The notes under the pieces were generated by a model, which saw only the letters and a list, made by a program, of their open reading frames with translations, was not told the DNA's origin and made no database searches. A stretch of 64,000 nt of DNA from Pseudoxanthomonas sp. z9 (GTDB taxonomy: Bacteria; Pseudomonadota; Gammaproteobacteria; Xanthomonadales; Xanthomonadaceae): positions 279,474 to 343,473 of the forward strand of contig NZ_VFID01000012.1 of assembly GCF_006542425.1 (NCBI RefSeq). The letters run 5' to 3'. The position numbers and the translations under genes are program-made. Positions 27,948 through 38,246 of this stretch are shown piece by piece (position 1 is the first letter of the stretch; each line of letters opens with the position of its first letter).

Positions 27948-29642
27948 TCAGCCCGCGAGGCGGCGAATCAATTCCGATTTGTCGAGATTTTCCGCTTCGC
28001 TGGCCTTGCGGAAGCGATATTCATAGGTTCCGGCCGCAAGTCCGCGTTCGGACACGACCACGCGATGCGGAATGCCGATCAGTTCGATGTCGGCGAACAT
28101 CGCGCCCGGACGCAGGCCGCGATCATCCAGTACCGCGTCGACGCCGTCGCCGATCAACTCCGCCAGCAATTCATTCGCCGCCTGGGCCACCGCCGGATCG
28201 TTCTTGGGATTGATCACGCAGACCGCCACCGACCAGGGCGCCATCGGCGCCGGCCAGATGATGCCGTTGGCATCATGGTTCTGCTCGATCGCCGCGGCGA
28301 CGATGCGGCTCACGCCGATGCCGTAGCAGCCCATCGCCGGCGTCGCCGCCTTGCCGTTTTCATCCAGCACGGTGAACTGCATGGCCTCGCTGTACTTGCG
28401 GCCCAACTGGAACACGTGGCCGACCTCGATGCCGCGTGCCAGGCGGATCTGGCCACCATCAGCGGCGGCTTCGCCCTCGACCACGTTGCGGATGTCGGCG
28501 ACGGTTTCAGGTTCGGCCAGATCGCGGTCCCAGTTGACGCCGGCAAGGTGGAAGCCGGCCTCGTTGGCGCCGACCACGAAATCGGCCATGGCCGCGACGT
28601 CGCGGTCGGCGATCACGCGGATGGCCTGGCGCGGATTGATCGGGCCGAGGAAACCCGGCTCGCTGCCCAGGTGGTCCAGGATTTCCGCTTCGCTGGCCAG
28701 GCGGTATCCGGTCATGCCGGCCACCTTCGCCAGTTTGATTTCGTTGACCGCGTGATCGCCGCGCACCAGCGCCAGCACGAAGCCTCCCTCGGTCATCAGC
28801 GCGACCGACTTGACCGTGCGCTGCAACGCGATGCCCATCAGCGCGGCCACGTCCTCGCAGGTCTTCTGGGTGGGTGTGTCGATCTTGCGCAGCGCTTCCG
28901 CAGCGGCCGGACGCGGCCCGGGCGCCGCGGCCTGCGCGGCTTCCACGTTGGCGGCGTAGTCCGAACCGGTGGAGAAGGCCAGTGCGTCCTCGCCGGATTC
29001 GGCCAGCACGTGGAATTCCTGCGAGGCGTCTCCGCCGATGGCGCCGCTGTCGGCCTGCACCGCGCGGAAGTCCAGGCCCAGGCGGGTGAAGATGCGGGTG
29101 TAGGCCGCATGCATGTTGCGGTACTCGCGCACCAGATCCTCGTCGGTCAGGTGGAACGAGTAGGCGTCCTTCATGATGAACTCGCGCGCGCGCATCACTC
29201 CGAAGCGCGGGCGGATTTCGTCGCGGAACTTGGTCTGGACCTGGTAGAAGTTCACCGGCAGCTGCTTGTAGCTGTTCAGCTCCTGCCGGGCGAAGTCGGT
29301 GACGGCCTCTTCCGCGGTGGGGCTGTAGCAGAACTCCTGCTCCTTGCGATCCTTGAGCTTGAGCAATTGATCGCCGAATTTGTCCCAGCGCCCGCTTTCG
29401 TCCCACAGCTCGCGCGGCTGGATGGTCGGCATGACCATTTCGATGGCGCCGGCGCGATTCATCTCCTCGCGCACGACAGTTTCCACTTTGCGCAGCACCC
29501 GCAGGCCCAGCGGCGACCAGGTGTACAGGCCGGCGGCCAGCTTGCGGATCATGCCGGCGCGCAGCATCAACTGGTGGCTGACCAGTTCGGCGTCGGCCGG
29601 GGTTTCCTTGGCGGTGCGGAGATGGAATTGCGACAGGCGCAT
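27948..29642 (-). CDS. proS: Prolyl-tRNA synthetase
   Basis: A 564-residue class II aminoacyl-tRNA synthetase of the bacterial type with an inserted editing domain that clears Ala-tRNA(Pro). It opens '[19 protein letters not shown]'. Motif 2 is '[17 protein letters not shown]', and motif 3 includes '[18 protein letters not shown]'. Length matches E. coli ProS (572 aa). The frame stays open upstream to 31523 because the high GC removes stops; the family start at 29642 is clear. Confidence 0.97.
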   Translation of the reverse strand: MRLSQFHLRTAKETPADAELVSHQLMLRAGMIRKLAAGLYTWSPLGLRVLRKVETVVREEMNRAGAIEMVMPTIQPRELWDESGRWDKFGDQLLKLKDRKEQEFCYSPTAEEAVTDFARQELNSYKQLPVNFYQVQTKFRDEIRPRFGVMRAREFIMKDAYSFHLTDEDLVREYRNMHAAYTRIFTRLGLDFRAVQADSGAIGGDASQEFHVLAESGEDALAFSTGSDYAANVEAAQAAAPGPRPAAAEALRKIDTPTQKTCEDVAALMGIALQRTVKSVALMTEGGFVLALVRGDHAVNEIKLAKVAGMTGYRLASEAEILDHLGSEPGFLGPINPRQAIRVIADRDVAAMADFVVGANEAGFHLAGVNWDRDLAEPETVADIRNVVEGEAAADGGQIRLARGIEVGHVFQLGRKYSEAMQFTVLDENGKAATPAMGCYGIGVSRIVAAAIEQNHDANGIIWPAPMAPWSVAVCVINPKNDPAVAQAANELLAELIGDGVDAVLDDRGLRPGAMFADIELIGIPHRVVVSERGLAAGTYEYRFRKASEAENLDKSELIRRLAG

Positions 29643-29767
29643 CGAGATTCGGTTTTTCGGGGGAATGAGCGGCCTATTCTGCCAGCCTTGCGCAGTCCGC
29701 GCCCGCGCCCATGGTGGTGGCGCGGCTTCCTGCGCTGTCGGCAATGGCGCCGCGGCGCGGCGAAAGA

Positions 29768-30163
29768 TCAATTCGCGGGCGGGACGCAGTACGCCTTTTC
29801 GGCCGCCTGGGCCAGCGCCAGCTGGTTGGCGCGCTGGCTCTCGTCCATCGCCTGCCCGGGCTTGCCGTCCGCATCCGCCTGCAGCACGGGGCCGCTGCCA
29901 CGCAGGATTTCCAGGTTCCTGCGCGCGGTGGTGCACTGCGGGTGTTCGACGGACTTGCCCGCGGCATCGTCGGCCTGGGGAACCGGTTCTCCGCGCGGCG
30001 CGATGCGGCGGTCCTGGTATTGCTGTCCGGCAGGAGGCTTGTCCGAATAGTGGGTCACGCCCTTGGCGTCTTTCCACTGGTAGACCGGAGTGGCCAGGCA
30101 CGGCAGGCTGGCCGCGGCCAGGGCCAGCAGAAGGCCGGTGGACAGTCGGGGCGGTGCGCGCAC
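29768..30163 (-). CDS. DUF4124-domain periplasmic protein
   Basis: A small exported protein, 131 aa from the GTG at 30163, which has GGAG 6 bases upstream and leads straight into a signal peptide ('[19 protein letters not shown]'). The DUF4124 motif follows: '[20 protein letters not shown]'. The C-terminal half is rich in Ala and Gln. An ATG at 30205 is an alternative start, but it adds a polar stretch ahead of the signal. Function is unknown for the family, which is common in the periplasm of Gammaproteobacteria. It sits between proS and divergent pssA. Confidence 0.72.
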   Translation of the reverse strand: MRAPPRLSTGLLLALAAASLPCLATPVYQWKDAKGVTHYSDKPPAGQQYQDRRIAPRGEPVPQADDAAGKSVEHPQCTTARRNLEILRGSGPVLQADADGKPGQAMDESQRANQLALAQAAEKAYCVPPAN

Positions 30164-30260
30164 GGTCGGCTCCAGGCGGAAACGGCAGGAACCGGATTGC
30201 AGCATCCCCCCGCCGGCCTGGCAAGCCGGAGGCGGGGGGGCTTGGGCTAAACTGGGACGC

Positions 30261-31037
30261 ATGGACGAAATCAAGCCGCCGCCGCGCTCCCGCGGCATCT
30301 ACCTGTTGCCGAACCTGTTCACCACCGCCGGCCTGTTCGCGGGGTTCTACGCGATCATCGCCGCCGCCGACGGCCAGTTCGTCAACGCCGCCATCGCGGT
30401 GTTCGTGGCGGGACTGATGGACGGCATCGACGGCCGCGTCGCCCGCCTCACCGGCACCAGCAGCGCGTTCGGCGTGCAGTACGACTCGCTGGCCGATCTG
30501 GTCAGCTTCGGCCTGGCACCGGCGCTGGTGATGTATCACTGGTCGCTTTCGGCGCTGAAGCTGGACAACGCCGCGATGGGGCGGGTGGGCTGGGCGGTGG
30601 CATTCCTCTATGCGGCCTGCGCGGCACTGCGGTTGGCGCGGTTCAATACCCAGGTCGGCACGGTCGACAAGCGCTGGTTCGTCGGCCTGGCCAGTCCGGC
30701 CGCGGCCGGGCTGATGATGTCGTTCGTGTGGGCCTTCGCCGATGGCAGCCTGGGCTGGAACGGCGACGAACTGCGCTACGTGGCGCTGGCGGTGACGATC
30801 GTGGCGGCATTGCTGATGGTCAGCCGGATCCGCTTCTGGAGCTTCAAGGGCAGCGGCGAAGGCGGTGCGCGCGGGGACCGGGTGCCGTTCGTGGCGCTGT
30901 TCCTGGTGGCCGTGGCGATCGCGGTGCTGTTCATCGATCTGCCCCGCGTACTGTTCGCGGTGGGCGTGGTGTACGCGTTGTCCGGCCCGGGCTACTGGTT
31001 GTGGCAGCGTTCCCGGCGCGGCGAGGCGCGGGCGTGA
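30261..31037 (+). CDS. pssA: CDP-diacylglycerol-serine O-phosphatidyltransferase
   Basis: A 258-residue integral membrane enzyme that makes phosphatidylserine, the precursor of phosphatidylethanolamine. The CDP-alcohol phosphotransferase motif DG(x)2AR(x)8G(x)3D(x)3D is exact: D57, G58, A61, R62, G71, D75 and D79. About seven further hydrophobic segments follow. It is the membrane-embedded type II (Bacillus-like) PssA rather than the E. coli type I enzyme. Its stop overlaps the GTG start of the next gene (GTGA). Confidence 0.93.
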   Translation: MDEIKPPPRSRGIYLLPNLFTTAGLFAGFYAIIAAADGQFVNAAIAVFVAGLMDGIDGRVARLTGTSSAFGVQYDSLADLVSFGLAPALVMYHWSLSALKLDNAAMGRVGWAVAFLYAACAALRLARFNTQVGTVDKRWFVGLASPAAAGLMMSFVWAFADGSLGWNGDELRYVALAVTIVAALLMVSRIRFWSFKGSGEGGARGDRVPFVALFLVAVAIAVLFIDLPRVLFAVGVVYALSGPGYWLWQRSRRGEARA

Positions 31038-31498
31038 GCCTGTCGCCGCAAGCCTCGCCCTGGTCGGCCGAGCAGCAGGGCTGGCTGGCAGCGCTGGGTT
31101 ACACGGTGTGGCTGGCCGGGGACGCGGCGACCGACGAACCGGAGCCGGTGGTCGCCACGCATGCGGGTGCGCCGGCGACGGTGTCCGAAACGGTGGCGCC
31201 GGCACCCCCGATGCACGTGCCGCGCCGCGACGTCGCGTCACCCAGGGCGCCCGCGTTCGATCAGGCACCTGCGAGCGAACGTCCGCGGGCGCCGGCGGTC
31301 CGCCCGCGTCCGGCATCGCGCCTGCCGGACCGGCTGCATTTCGCCCTGATCCGCGCATCGGGCTGCAATCCGAACGCGGAAGGCGCCGCGGAGATCTTCG
31401 CGCAGTGGCCGGCTTCCTCGGAACTGCGCGGCAACCCGGCCGCCAAGCGCGCCCTGTGGCCGCGGTTGCGGGCATTGCGCCGGCCCTCGGCACCGTGA
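31034..31498 (+). CDS. holD: Probable DNA polymerase III subunit psi
   Basis: A 154-residue protein with three parts. The N terminus '[17 protein letters not shown]' matches the 'WQLQQLGITQWSLRRP' opening of E. coli HolD. The middle (about residues 40-95) is a Pro/Ala-rich, probably disordered linker. The C terminus '[19 protein letters not shown]' matches HolD 'DLRANPTARAALWQQI'. Like E. coli holD it lies directly upstream of rimI and overlaps it (GTGA). Psi joins chi (HolC, encoded here at 35 kb) to the clamp loader and to SSB. The match was made from memory of the E. coli sequence. The GTG start overlaps the pssA stop. Confidence 0.72.
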   Translation: MSLSPQASPWSAEQQGWLAALGYTVWLAGDAATDEPEPVVATHAGAPATVSETVAPAPPMHVPRRDVASPRAPAFDQAPASERPRAPAVRPRPASRLPDRLHFALIRASGCNPNAEGAAEIFAQWPASSELRGNPAAKRALWPRLRALRRPSAP

Positions 31499-32004
31499 GC
31501 GCGGTCAGCGTCGAGCCGGGCATCGCCCCGTCGGCCTCGTTGCGGCCGATGCGCGATGGCGATCTCGACGCGGTGATGGCGATTGAACAACGCGCCTATC
31601 CGTTTCCCTGGACCCGTGGCATTTTCCGTGACTGCCTCAAGGCCGGTTATCCGGCCTGGGTGATGGTCGAGCATGGCCTGGTGATCGGCTATGGCCTGAT
31701 CAGCATCGCCGCCGACGAAGCCCATATCCTCAATGTCTGCGTGACGCCCGAACGGCAGGGACGTGGCCTGGGCCGGTACCTGCTGCGCGCGCTGGTGAAG
31801 CAGGCGGGCGATCTGCGCGCGGGCCGCGTATTCCTGGAGGTCCGCCCGTCCAACCTGGGCGCGATCCGGCTGTACCACAGCGAAGGCTTCAACGAGATCG
31901 GCCGGCGGCCGCGCTATTACCCCGCCCGCGACGGGCGCGAGGATGCGCTGGTGATGGCGATCGAACTGGTCGCCGACGACATCGAGAAGATGCCGCCGCT
32001 GTAG
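31495..32004 (+). CDS. rimI: Ribosomal protein S18 alanine N-acetyltransferase
   Basis: A 169-residue GNAT acetyltransferase that acetylates the N-terminal alanine of ribosomal protein S18. The RimI-type opening '[15 protein letters not shown]' is clear. The acetyl-CoA loop is '[19 protein letters not shown]', and '[20 protein letters not shown]' with '[18 protein letters not shown]' matches the RimI C-terminal signature. The GTG start overlaps the holD stop by four bases. It converges on valS with a 26-base gap that contains a short GC-rich inverted repeat. Confidence 0.92.
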   Translation: MSAVSVEPGIAPSASLRPMRDGDLDAVMAIEQRAYPFPWTRGIFRDCLKAGYPAWVMVEHGLVIGYGLISIAADEAHILNVCVTPERQGRGLGRYLLRALVKQAGDLRAGRVFLEVRPSNLGAIRLYHSEGFNEIGRRPRYYPARDGREDALVMAIELVADDIEKMPPL

Positions 32005-32030
32005 GGCGGGCCTTGGCCCACCCCGCCGGG

Positions 32031-34916
32031 CTATAGCTTGGCGCGTTGTTCGCGCAGGCCGTTGAGCTGGGTGGTCCATTCGGCCAGGCGCTGCCGCTCC
32101 TGCTCGACCACTGCCGCCGGCGCGTTCTGCACGAAGGTGGCATTGCCCAGCTTGCCGTTGCACTTGCCGATCTCGGCTTCCACGCGCTTGATTTCCTTGT
32201 CCAGGCGGGCGCGTTCGGCGTCCAGGTCGACCAGGCCTTCCAGCGGCACCAGCAGCTTGAGTTCGCCGACCATCGCGGCGGCGGAGGCGGGGGCCGTGGC
32301 GTCCACCGCCAGCCATTCGATGGCTTCGAGCTTTAGCAGGAACGACAGCGAGGAGGCATGCCGCTCGATCCGCTCGCGATCCTGCGCGATGCCGGCCTGC
32401 AGGAGCAGGCGGACGCTGCGCGAGGGCGCGACGTTCAGTTCGCTGCGCACGCGGCGCAGCGCGGTGACCATGGTCTTCAGCCACTCGACGTCCGCTTCGG
32501 CACGACCGAAGTCCTGGCCGGCGAAATCGGCGCCGGCGGGATACGGACGCAGCGAAATCGTTTCATCGGTGATGCCCAGACGCGGCGCCACCTGCTGCCA
32601 CAGTTCCTCGGTGACAAAGGGAATCAGCGGGTGCAGCAGGCGCAACAACGTTTCCAGCACGTGCAGCAGGGTGTGGCGGGTGCTGTCGGCGGCCGCCGCG
32701 TCGCTGCCGTTGAGCGCCGGCTTGGCCAGTTCGACGAACCAGTCGCAGAACTCGTTCCAGGCGAACTCGTACAGGGATTGCGCCAGCAGGTCGAAACGGT
32801 AGTTGGCGAAGTGGGTCTCGGCTTCGGCCGTTGCCGTGGCGAGGCGGGCGAGGATCCACTTTTCGGCGTCGGTGACGGGAGTGGGGATTGCTGCCGGGTG
32901 GCCCCCATCTGCCCTTCGGGCATCTTCCCCCGCTTGCGGGGGAAGAGCAGGGGGGACAGTCCCCGCTTGCGGGGGAAGAGCAGGCGGAACGGTCCCCGCT
33001 TGCGGGGGAAGAGTGAAGGTGGCGGTGTTCATCAGCACGAAGCGGCTGGCGTTCCACAGCTTGTTGCAGAAGTTCTTGTAGCCTTCGGCGCGGCCGAGAT
33101 CGAACTTGATGTCGCGACCATGGGTGGCCAGCGCGGCGATGGTGAAGCGCAGCGCGTCGGCGCCGTGCTGGGCGATGCCGTCCGGGAACTCCTTGCGGGT
33201 GGCCTTTTCGATCTTCTCGGCCATCTTCGGCTGCATCAACCCGCGGGTGCGCTTGGCGACCAGATCCTCCAGCGAGATGCCGTCGATGATGTCGAGCGGA
33301 TCCAGCACGTTGCCCTTGGACTTGGACATCTTCTGCCCGTCCTTGTCGCGGATCAGGCCGGTCATGTAGACGTCCCGGAAGGGCACCTTGCCGGTGAAGT
33401 GGTCGGTCGCCATGACCATGCGCGCGACCCAGAAGAAGATGATGTCGAAGCCAGTGACCAGCACCGAGGAGGGCAGGTAGCGGTCATAACCGCGCGCAGC
33501 CATCGCCTCCGGATCCGGCCAGCCCAGGGTGCTGAACGGCCACAGCTGCGAGGAGAACCAGGTTTCCAGCACGTCGCTGTCCTGGGTCAGCGCCACGTCG
33601 GCGGACAACCCGGCCCTGGCGCGCGCTTCGGCTTCGTCGCGGCCGACGTAGCAGCGGCCTTCTGCGTCGAACCAGGCCGGAATCCGGTGGCCCCACCAGA
33701 GCTGGCGGCTGATGCACCAGTCCTGGATGTTCTCCATCCAGTGGCGGTAGGTGTTGATCCAGTTCGGCGGCACGAACTTCACTTCGCCGCTCTCGACCAG
33801 TTCCAGGCCGCGGCGGGCCAGGTCGTCCATCTTCACGAACCACTGGTCGGTCAGGTACGGCTCGATCACCTGGCCGGTGCGATCACCGCGCGGCACCTGC
33901 AGCTTGTGCGGCTTGGTTTCCACCAGCAGGCCAGCTTCCTCCAGGTCCGCCAGCACCGCCTTGCGCGCGTCGTAGCGATCCAGGCCGCGATACTTCTCCG
34001 GCGCGTTGTCGTTGATGGCGGCGGTGGGGGTGAACAGGTTGATCAGCGGCAGTTCGTGGCGCACGCCCACCTGGTAGTCGTTGAAATCGTGCGCGGGGGT
34101 CACCTTGACCACGCCGGTGCCGAACTCGCGGTCCACGTAGTCATCGGCGATCACGGGGATCTCGCGATCGGTCAGCGGCAGCTTCACGCTTTTCCCGATC
34201 AGGTGCGCGTAGCGCTCGTCTTCCGGATGCACCATCACCGCGACGTCGCCGAGCATGGTTTCCGGGCGGGTGGTGGCCACGGTCACGCTGCCGCTGCCAT
34301 CGGCCAGCGGATAGGCGATCGACCACAGGAAGCCGTCTTCCTCGACGTTCTCCACTTCCAGATCGGAAATCGCCGTCTTCAGCACCGGATCCCAGTTGAC
34401 CAGTCGCTGGCCGCGATAGATCAGGCCTTCCTCGTGCCAGCGCACGAACGCTTCGATCACCGCGCGCGAGGGCTCCGGATCCATGGTGAAGGTGCTGCGC
34501 GACCAGTCGCCGGAGGTGCCCAGGCGGCGCATCTGCCGCTCGATGATGTCGCCGGATTCGGCCTTCCACTCCCACACCTTGCCGATGAAGCCTTCGCGGC
34601 CCAGACCGTCGCGGGTCAGGTTTTCCTGGCTCAGGTTGCGCGCCACCACCATCTCGGTGGCGATGCCGGCGTGGTCGGTGCCGACCTGCCACAACGTGTC
34701 GAAACCGCGCATGCGGTGGTAGCGGATCAGCGCGTCCATGATGGTCTGCTGGAACGCATGGCCCATGTGCAGGGTGCCGGTGACGTTCGGCGGCGGCAGC
34801 AGGATCGTGTACGGCTCGCCTTCGCCGCGCGGCTTGAAATGGCCGGCGCTTTCCCACTCGGTGTACAGGCGGGATTCGAAGGTTTTCGGGTCGTAGCTGG
34901 AGGCGAGATCGGTCAT
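32031..34916 (-). CDS. valS: Valyl-tRNA synthetase with an in-frame repetitive insertion
   Basis: A 961-residue class I synthetase that charges tRNA-Val and edits Thr-tRNA(Val). The HIGH-type motif is in '[16 protein letters not shown]', KMSKS is in '[18 protein letters not shown]', and the C-terminal arm is a predicted coiled coil. It begins '[21 protein letters not shown]'. Between the catalytic part ('ASRFVLMNT') and the anticodon-binding part ('[11 protein letters not shown]') there is a linker of about 45 residues built from three 11-residue repeats ([11 protein letters not shown]), where E. coli has about 15 residues. The insertion keeps the frame. valS-holC-pepA is the order also seen in E. 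coli. Confidence 0.97.
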   Translation of the reverse strand: MTDLASSYDPKTFESRLYTEWESAGHFKPRGEGEPYTILLPPPNVTGTLHMGHAFQQTIMDALIRYHRMRGFDTLWQVGTDHAGIATEMVVARNLSQENLTRDGLGREGFIGKVWEWKAESGDIIERQMRRLGTSGDWSRSTFTMDPEPSRAVIEAFVRWHEEGLIYRGQRLVNWDPVLKTAISDLEVENVEEDGFLWSIAYPLADGSGSVTVATTRPETMLGDVAVMVHPEDERYAHLIGKSVKLPLTDREIPVIADDYVDREFGTGVVKVTPAHDFNDYQVGVRHELPLINLFTPTAAINDNAPEKYRGLDRYDARKAVLADLEEAGLLVETKPHKLQVPRGDRTGQVIEPYLTDQWFVKMDDLARRGLELVESGEVKFVPPNWINTYRHWMENIQDWCISRQLWWGHRIPAWFDAEGRCYVGRDEAEARARAGLSADVALTQDSDVLETWFSSQLWPFSTLGWPDPEAMAARGYDRYLPSSVLVTGFDIIFFWVARMVMATDHFTGKVPFRDVYMTGLIRDKDGQKMSKSKGNVLDPLDIIDGISLEDLVAKRTRGLMQPKMAEKIEKATRKEFPDGIAQHGADALRFTIAALATHGRDIKFDLGRAEGYKNFCNKLWNASRFVLMNTATFTLPPQAGTVPPALPPQAGTVPPALPPQAGEDARRADGGHPAAIPTPVTDAEKWILARLATATAEAETHFANYRFDLLAQSLYEFAWNEFCDWFVELAKPALNGSDAAAADSTRHTLLHVLETLLRLLHPLIPFVTEELWQQVAPRLGITDETISLRPYPAGADFAGQDFGRAEADVEWLKTMVTALRRVRSELNVAPSRSVRLLLQAGIAQDRERIERHASSLSFLLKLEAIEWLAVDATAPASAAAMVGELKLLVPLEGLVDLDAERARLDKEIKRVEAEIGKCNGKLGNATFVQNAPAAVVEQERQRLAEWTTQLNGLREQRAKL
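32925..33013. repeat. Three 33-bp palindromic repeats inside valS
   Basis: The core CTTCCCCCGCTTGCGGGGGAAG occurs with its CGCTTGCG centres at 32931, 32964 and 32997, a period of 33 bases, so each unit adds exactly 11 codons. Each core is itself a palindrome of the REP type. The first unit is shortened at its outer edge and the others carry GAGCAGG(C/G)GG spacers. They lie in the linker between two ValS domains. Confidence 0.9.
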
Positions 34917-34919
34917 TGG

Positions 34920-35013
34920 GGCGGGAATCGGGAATAGGGAATGGGGAATGGGAAGGAGCGGGGAATCGGCTGTTTGCTTTGACGATTCTCCATTCTCGAT
35001 GCCCGATTCCCGT
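34920..35013. repeat. Interspersed GGGAAT-rich intergenic element, copy 1 (valS-holC gap)
   Basis: The gap between holC and valS starts with imperfect GGGAATCGGGAATAGGG-type repeats and ends with the complementary ATTCTCCATTC...GATTCCCG. In between is 'GTTTGCTTTGACGATTCT', shared with the holC-pepA gap. The whole could fold into one long hairpin. Such GGGAATC/GATTCCC elements are familiar in xanthomonad intergenic DNA. Confidence 0.6.
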
Positions 35014-35014
35014 G

Positions 35015-35437
35015 CTACATGTCGTACTTGTTCACGTCGAAGCCGCGCGCCTTGTACTGCTTCCAGCGTTCGCGCAGCGGATCGCGTGCGGTCGGGTCGG
35101 CGGGCACCACTTCCAGCACCCGCTCGCAGGCGCCGGCGTAGGCATCGTCGCGCAGGTTGATCACCAGCGCGCGCGATGGCGCATCGAAGTCCGGCGTGGC
35201 GATCAGCACTGGAGTCAGATCATCCTCGTCGTCGGTGCCGGCGATCTGGTGCGGAATGTAGGCTTCCTCGTCGAATGCCCACAACAGCTCGTCCAGTTCC
35301 TCGGCCTGCGCGGCGTCACGTGCCAGGATCAGCGTCCAGTGGTTGCCGTCGTAAGCCTTGCGCGCCAGCTCGCAGACCAGCCGCAGCGGCTCCTCCAGGA
35401 ACCGGGGCTTGGCGATGAGGTAGAAATCGGCGCGCAT
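35015..35437 (-). CDS. holC: DNA polymerase III subunit chi
   Basis: A 140-residue chi subunit of the clamp-loader complex, which contacts SSB and, through psi, the rest of the holoenzyme. It opens '[20 protein letters not shown]' and has '[18 protein letters not shown]' and '[13 protein letters not shown]' near the ends, all as in HolC. Length is close to E. coli HolC (147 aa). It lies between valS and pepA as in E. coli, but separated from both by repeat-bearing gaps of about 100 bases. Confidence 0.92.
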   Translation of the reverse strand: MRADFYLIAKPRFLEEPLRLVCELARKAYDGNHWTLILARDAAQAEELDELLWAFDEEAYIPHQIAGTDDEDDLTPVLIATPDFDAPSRALVINLRDDAYAGACERVLEVVPADPTARDPLRERWKQYKARGFDVNKYDM

Positions 35438-35440
35438 CAG

Positions 35441-35553
35441 GCCGGGAATCGGGAATGGAGAATCGGGAATCGGAGAACAGCGGTAAGCAGCACGCGTGCG
35501 CCGGTCGTTCCAGTCGTGCAGGAGTTTGCTTTCACGATTCTCTATTCCCGTTG
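35441..35553. repeat. Interspersed GGGAAT-rich intergenic element, copy 2 (holC-pepA gap)
   Basis: The holC-pepA gap has the same plan and orientation as the valS-holC gap: GGGAATCGGGAATGGAG-type repeats, then unique sequence, then 'GTTTGCTTTCACGATTCT' and ATTCCC complements running up to the pepA stop codon. Confidence 0.6.
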
Positions 35554-35554
35554 A

Positions 35555-37039
35555 TCAATTCCCGGCCGCGCCTGCGGCGCGGTCGAGCAACCACTGCGCC
35601 AGCAGGCCGACCGGGCGGCCGGTGGCCATGCCGCGCTTGCCTTCGTCGTTGGCGACGCCGGCGATGTCCAGGTGGGCCCAGCGCTGGCCTTCGGTGAAGC
35701 GGGCCAGGAAGCAGCCGGCGGTGATCGCGCCGGCCCAGCGGCCGCCGATGTTGTAGACGTCGGCGAAGGTGGAATCCAGCTGGGTCTGGTACTCGTCCCA
35801 CAGCGGCAGGCGCCAGGCGCGGTCGAAGACCTGTTCGCCGGCGGCCAGCAGTTCGTTGGACAGATCGTCGTGCTTGCTCATCAGACCGGTGGCGTAGCGG
35901 CCGAGGGCGACGATGCACGCGCCGGTCAGGGTGGCGGCGTCGACCAGCGCCTGCGGTTCGAAACGCTGCGCGTAGGTCAGCGCGTCGCACAGGATCAGGC
36001 GGCCCTCGGCGTCGGTGTTGCCGACTTCGATGGTCTTGCCGGACATGCTGGTGATGACGTCGGACGGGCGGTAGGCGTTGCCGTCGATGGCGTTCTCGAC
36101 CGCCGGCACGATCACCACCAGGTTCAGCGGCAGCTGCATCTTCACCGCCGCCACGAAGGCGCCGAGCACGCTGCCGGCGCCCAACATGTCGTACTTCATC
36201 TCCTCGATGCCGCCCTGGGTCTTCAGGTTGACGCCGCCGGTATCGAAGGTGATGCCCTTGCCGACCAGCACGAAGGGCTTGGCGTCGCCGCCGTTGTTCC
36301 ACTTCAGCACGATCAGGCGCGGCCGGTTGGCCGAGCCGCGGGCCACCGCCAGCAGCGAACCCATGCCGAGGGTTTCCATCTGCGCCTCGTCCAGCACCTC
36401 GCATTCGGCGCCGTTGCCGGCGGCGAACTTCTGCGACTGCTCGGCCAGGTAGGCGGGATTGCAGATATTCGGCGGCAGGTTGCCCAGCTCGCGGGTGAAC
36501 TGCACGCCGGCCGCGATCGCCGCGCCCTGCGCCAGCGCCTGCGCGTCTTCGCCGGAAATGGCGAAACGGGCTAGGCCGGGTTCGTCGTTCTTCTTCTTGC
36601 CCAGGGTGGCGGTGTAGCGGTAGCAGGCGTGGTCGGCGGCGATCACCGCCTGGCGGATCTTCCAGGCCGCGTCGCGGTCCTTGACCTCGACCTCGGCCAG
36701 GGTGAACAGCGCGCTGGCCGAGGGGCCGGCCTTCAGCGTGCGGGCGGCGTCGCCGACCGCCTTCAGGTACTGCGGCACCCCGAACTTCGCCGCCTCGCCC
36801 AATCCCACCACCAGCACGCGCGGCGCGGCCACGCCCGGCAGGTCGTGCAGGAGCGCGGTCTTGCCGGTCTTGCCGCTGATGTCGCCGCGCGCGACCAGGG
36901 CCGCCAGACGGCCGCCGCTGGCGGCGTCGATGGCCTGGGCGGCCGGGGTCAGGGTCTTGTCGCCATAGGCGCCAACCACCACGCAATCGACGCCGGCGCT
37001 GGCCGGGGCGTCATGGTTCAGGGTGAATTCCAGGGTCAT
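35555..37039 (-). CDS. pepA: Leucyl aminopeptidase
   Basis: A 494-residue M17 aminopeptidase that removes N-terminal residues, uses two metal ions and assembles as a hexamer. In E. coli, PepA also binds DNA as an accessory factor for Xer recombination; xerD is 3 kb away here. The signature '[14 protein letters not shown]' and the metal-site stretch '[14 protein letters not shown]' are intact. The start is set at '[16 protein letters not shown]'. It is divergent from lptF with 127 bases between, as in many Gammaproteobacteria. Confidence 0.96.
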   Translation of the reverse strand: MTLEFTLNHDAPASAGVDCVVVGAYGDKTLTPAAQAIDAASGGRLAALVARGDISGKTGKTALLHDLPGVAAPRVLVVGLGEAAKFGVPQYLKAVGDAARTLKAGPSASALFTLAEVEVKDRDAAWKIRQAVIAADHACYRYTATLGKKKNDEPGLARFAISGEDAQALAQGAAIAAGVQFTRELGNLPPNICNPAYLAEQSQKFAAGNGAECEVLDEAQMETLGMGSLLAVARGSANRPRLIVLKWNNGGDAKPFVLVGKGITFDTGGVNLKTQGGIEEMKYDMLGAGSVLGAFVAAVKMQLPLNLVVIVPAVENAIDGNAYRPSDVITSMSGKTIEVGNTDAEGRLILCDALTYAQRFEPQALVDAATLTGACIVALGRYATGLMSKHDDLSNELLAAGEQVFDRAWRLPLWDEYQTQLDSTFADVYNIGGRWAGAITAGCFLARFTEGQRWAHLDIAGVANDEGKRGMATGRPVGLLAQWLLDRAAGAAGN

Positions 37040-37064
37040 TGAGCAGATTCCATGGCCAGTTCCG

Positions 37065-37070
37065 TACAAT
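37065..37070 (+). promoter_or_regulatory. Possible -10 box for lptF-lptG
   Basis: TACAAT followed by CGCGGG lies in the pepA-lptF divergent gap, about 97 bases before lptF. A closely similar TACAAT plus AGCGGG stands before purL, which suggests a shared promoter style. No good -35 at normal spacing is visible. Confidence 0.3.
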
Positions 37071-37166
37071 CGCGGGTCCTGTCGAAGGGCGGGCTTCCCG
37101 TGCGGAAGCGCAAGACCGCCGTCTGCCGACGCCAGCGAACGAACCCCGGATTGTAAAACAAGCACG

Positions 37167-38246
37167 ATGCCGAAGCTGGACCGCTACCTGTTCCGAGAAT
37201 TCACCCAGAGCTTCCTGGCCACCCTGATCATCCTGCTGATGGTCAGCGTGGGCGGGGTGATGGCCGACATCCTGGGCAAGGTGGCCGACGGCAAGGTGCC
37301 GGCCCGGCTGCTGCTGTCCCAGCTGGGGCTGCAGTTCCTGGGCTATCTGCCCTACATCCTGCCGCTGGCGTTGATGCTGGGGCTGCTGCTGGCCTTTTCC
37401 CGCCTTTATCGCGACTCGGAGATGGCCGTGTTCACCGGCACCGGGGTGGGCCCGCGCCGCCTGCTGAGGCCGCTGTTGCTGCTGGTCGTGCCGGTGGTGG
37501 CCGCGGTGGCGTTGTGCTCGCTGTGGCTCGGCCCCTGGGCCAAGCGGACCGCCGAGAACATGCTGGACCAGGCCAATCGCAGCCTGGTCGTGTCCGGGCT
37601 GGAGGCGGGCAAGTTCACCGTGCTGTCGAACGGCACCGTGGTCTACGTCAGCGGCATTTCCGCCGACGGCACCACCCTGAAACGCGTGTTCATGCACCGG
37701 CAGAAGGATGACCGCCTGGACGTGGTCACCGCCCAGCACGGGCAGATGTTCTTCGAGGGCCAGCGCAAGCGTTATCTGCGCCTGACCGACGGATTCCGGG
37801 TCGAGGGCCCGGCCGGGGAGGGCCTGGATTACCGGCTGATGCGCTATGCCAGCAACGAATCGGCGCTGCCGGATCGCACCGACACCCTGGACCAGAACGA
37901 TCCCGAGGTGCTGTCCACGCCGGCCCTGCTGGGCGACGACCGGCCGGGTGCCAATGCCCAGTTGCATGCCCGCCTGACCCCGCCGCTGCTGGCGCTGGCG
38001 TTCGCGCTGCTGACCCTGCCGCTGTCGCGCAGTTCGCCGCGGCAGGCACGCTACGGGCGGGTCATGCTGGGGTTCCTGGCTTACCTGGTCGGCGTCAGCC
38101 TGATGTTCAACGGCACCCAGTTGCTGACCGACGGCAAGCTGCCGGGCTTCGTCGGCCTGTGGTGGCTGACCCTGCCGCTGCTGGCCGCGGCCATCTGGTT
38201 CTATCTGCGTGACGGCAAGCTGGGCCGGCCGAGGGCGCGCGCATGA
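37167..38246 (+). CDS. lptF: LPS export ABC transporter permease LptF
   Basis: A 359-residue inner-membrane subunit of the LptB2FGC complex, which extracts LPS from the inner membrane for transport to the surface. Three N-terminal helices ('[20 protein letters not shown]' and following), a periplasmic jellyroll domain (about residues 125-265) and three C-terminal helices match the family. It opens '[12 protein letters not shown]'. Its ATG is the first with family sequence; it shares a four-base overlap (ATGA) with lptG. The LPS link fits the O-antigen locus at the left of the window. Confidence 0.95.
   Translation: MPKLDRYLFREFTQSFLATLIILLMVSVGGVMADILGKVADGKVPARLLLSQLGLQFLGYLPYILPLALMLGLLLAFSRLYRDSEMAVFTGTGVGPRRLLRPLLLLVVPVVAAVALCSLWLGPWAKRTAENMLDQANRSLVVSGLEAGKFTVLSNGTVVYVSGISADGTTLKRVFMHRQKDDRLDVVTAQHGQMFFEGQRKRYLRLTDGFRVEGPAGEGLDYRLMRYASNESALPDRTDTLDQNDPEVLSTPALLGDDRPGANAQLHARLTPPLLALAFALLTLPLSRSSPRQARYGRVMLGFLAYLVGVSLMFNGTQLLTDGKLPGFVGLWWLTLPLLAAAIWFYLRDGKLGRPRARA

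Noticed and set aside
29643..31523. A 5-prime extension of proS by about 627 codons
   Set aside because: The open frame is due to high GC. The ProS family starts at 29642, and the extension overlaps pssA, holD and rimI on the other strand.
32358..34937. An 859-codon open frame antisense to valS
   Set aside because: It mirrors the codon structure of valS in GC-rich DNA, has no family sequence and no ribosome site; valS is certain.
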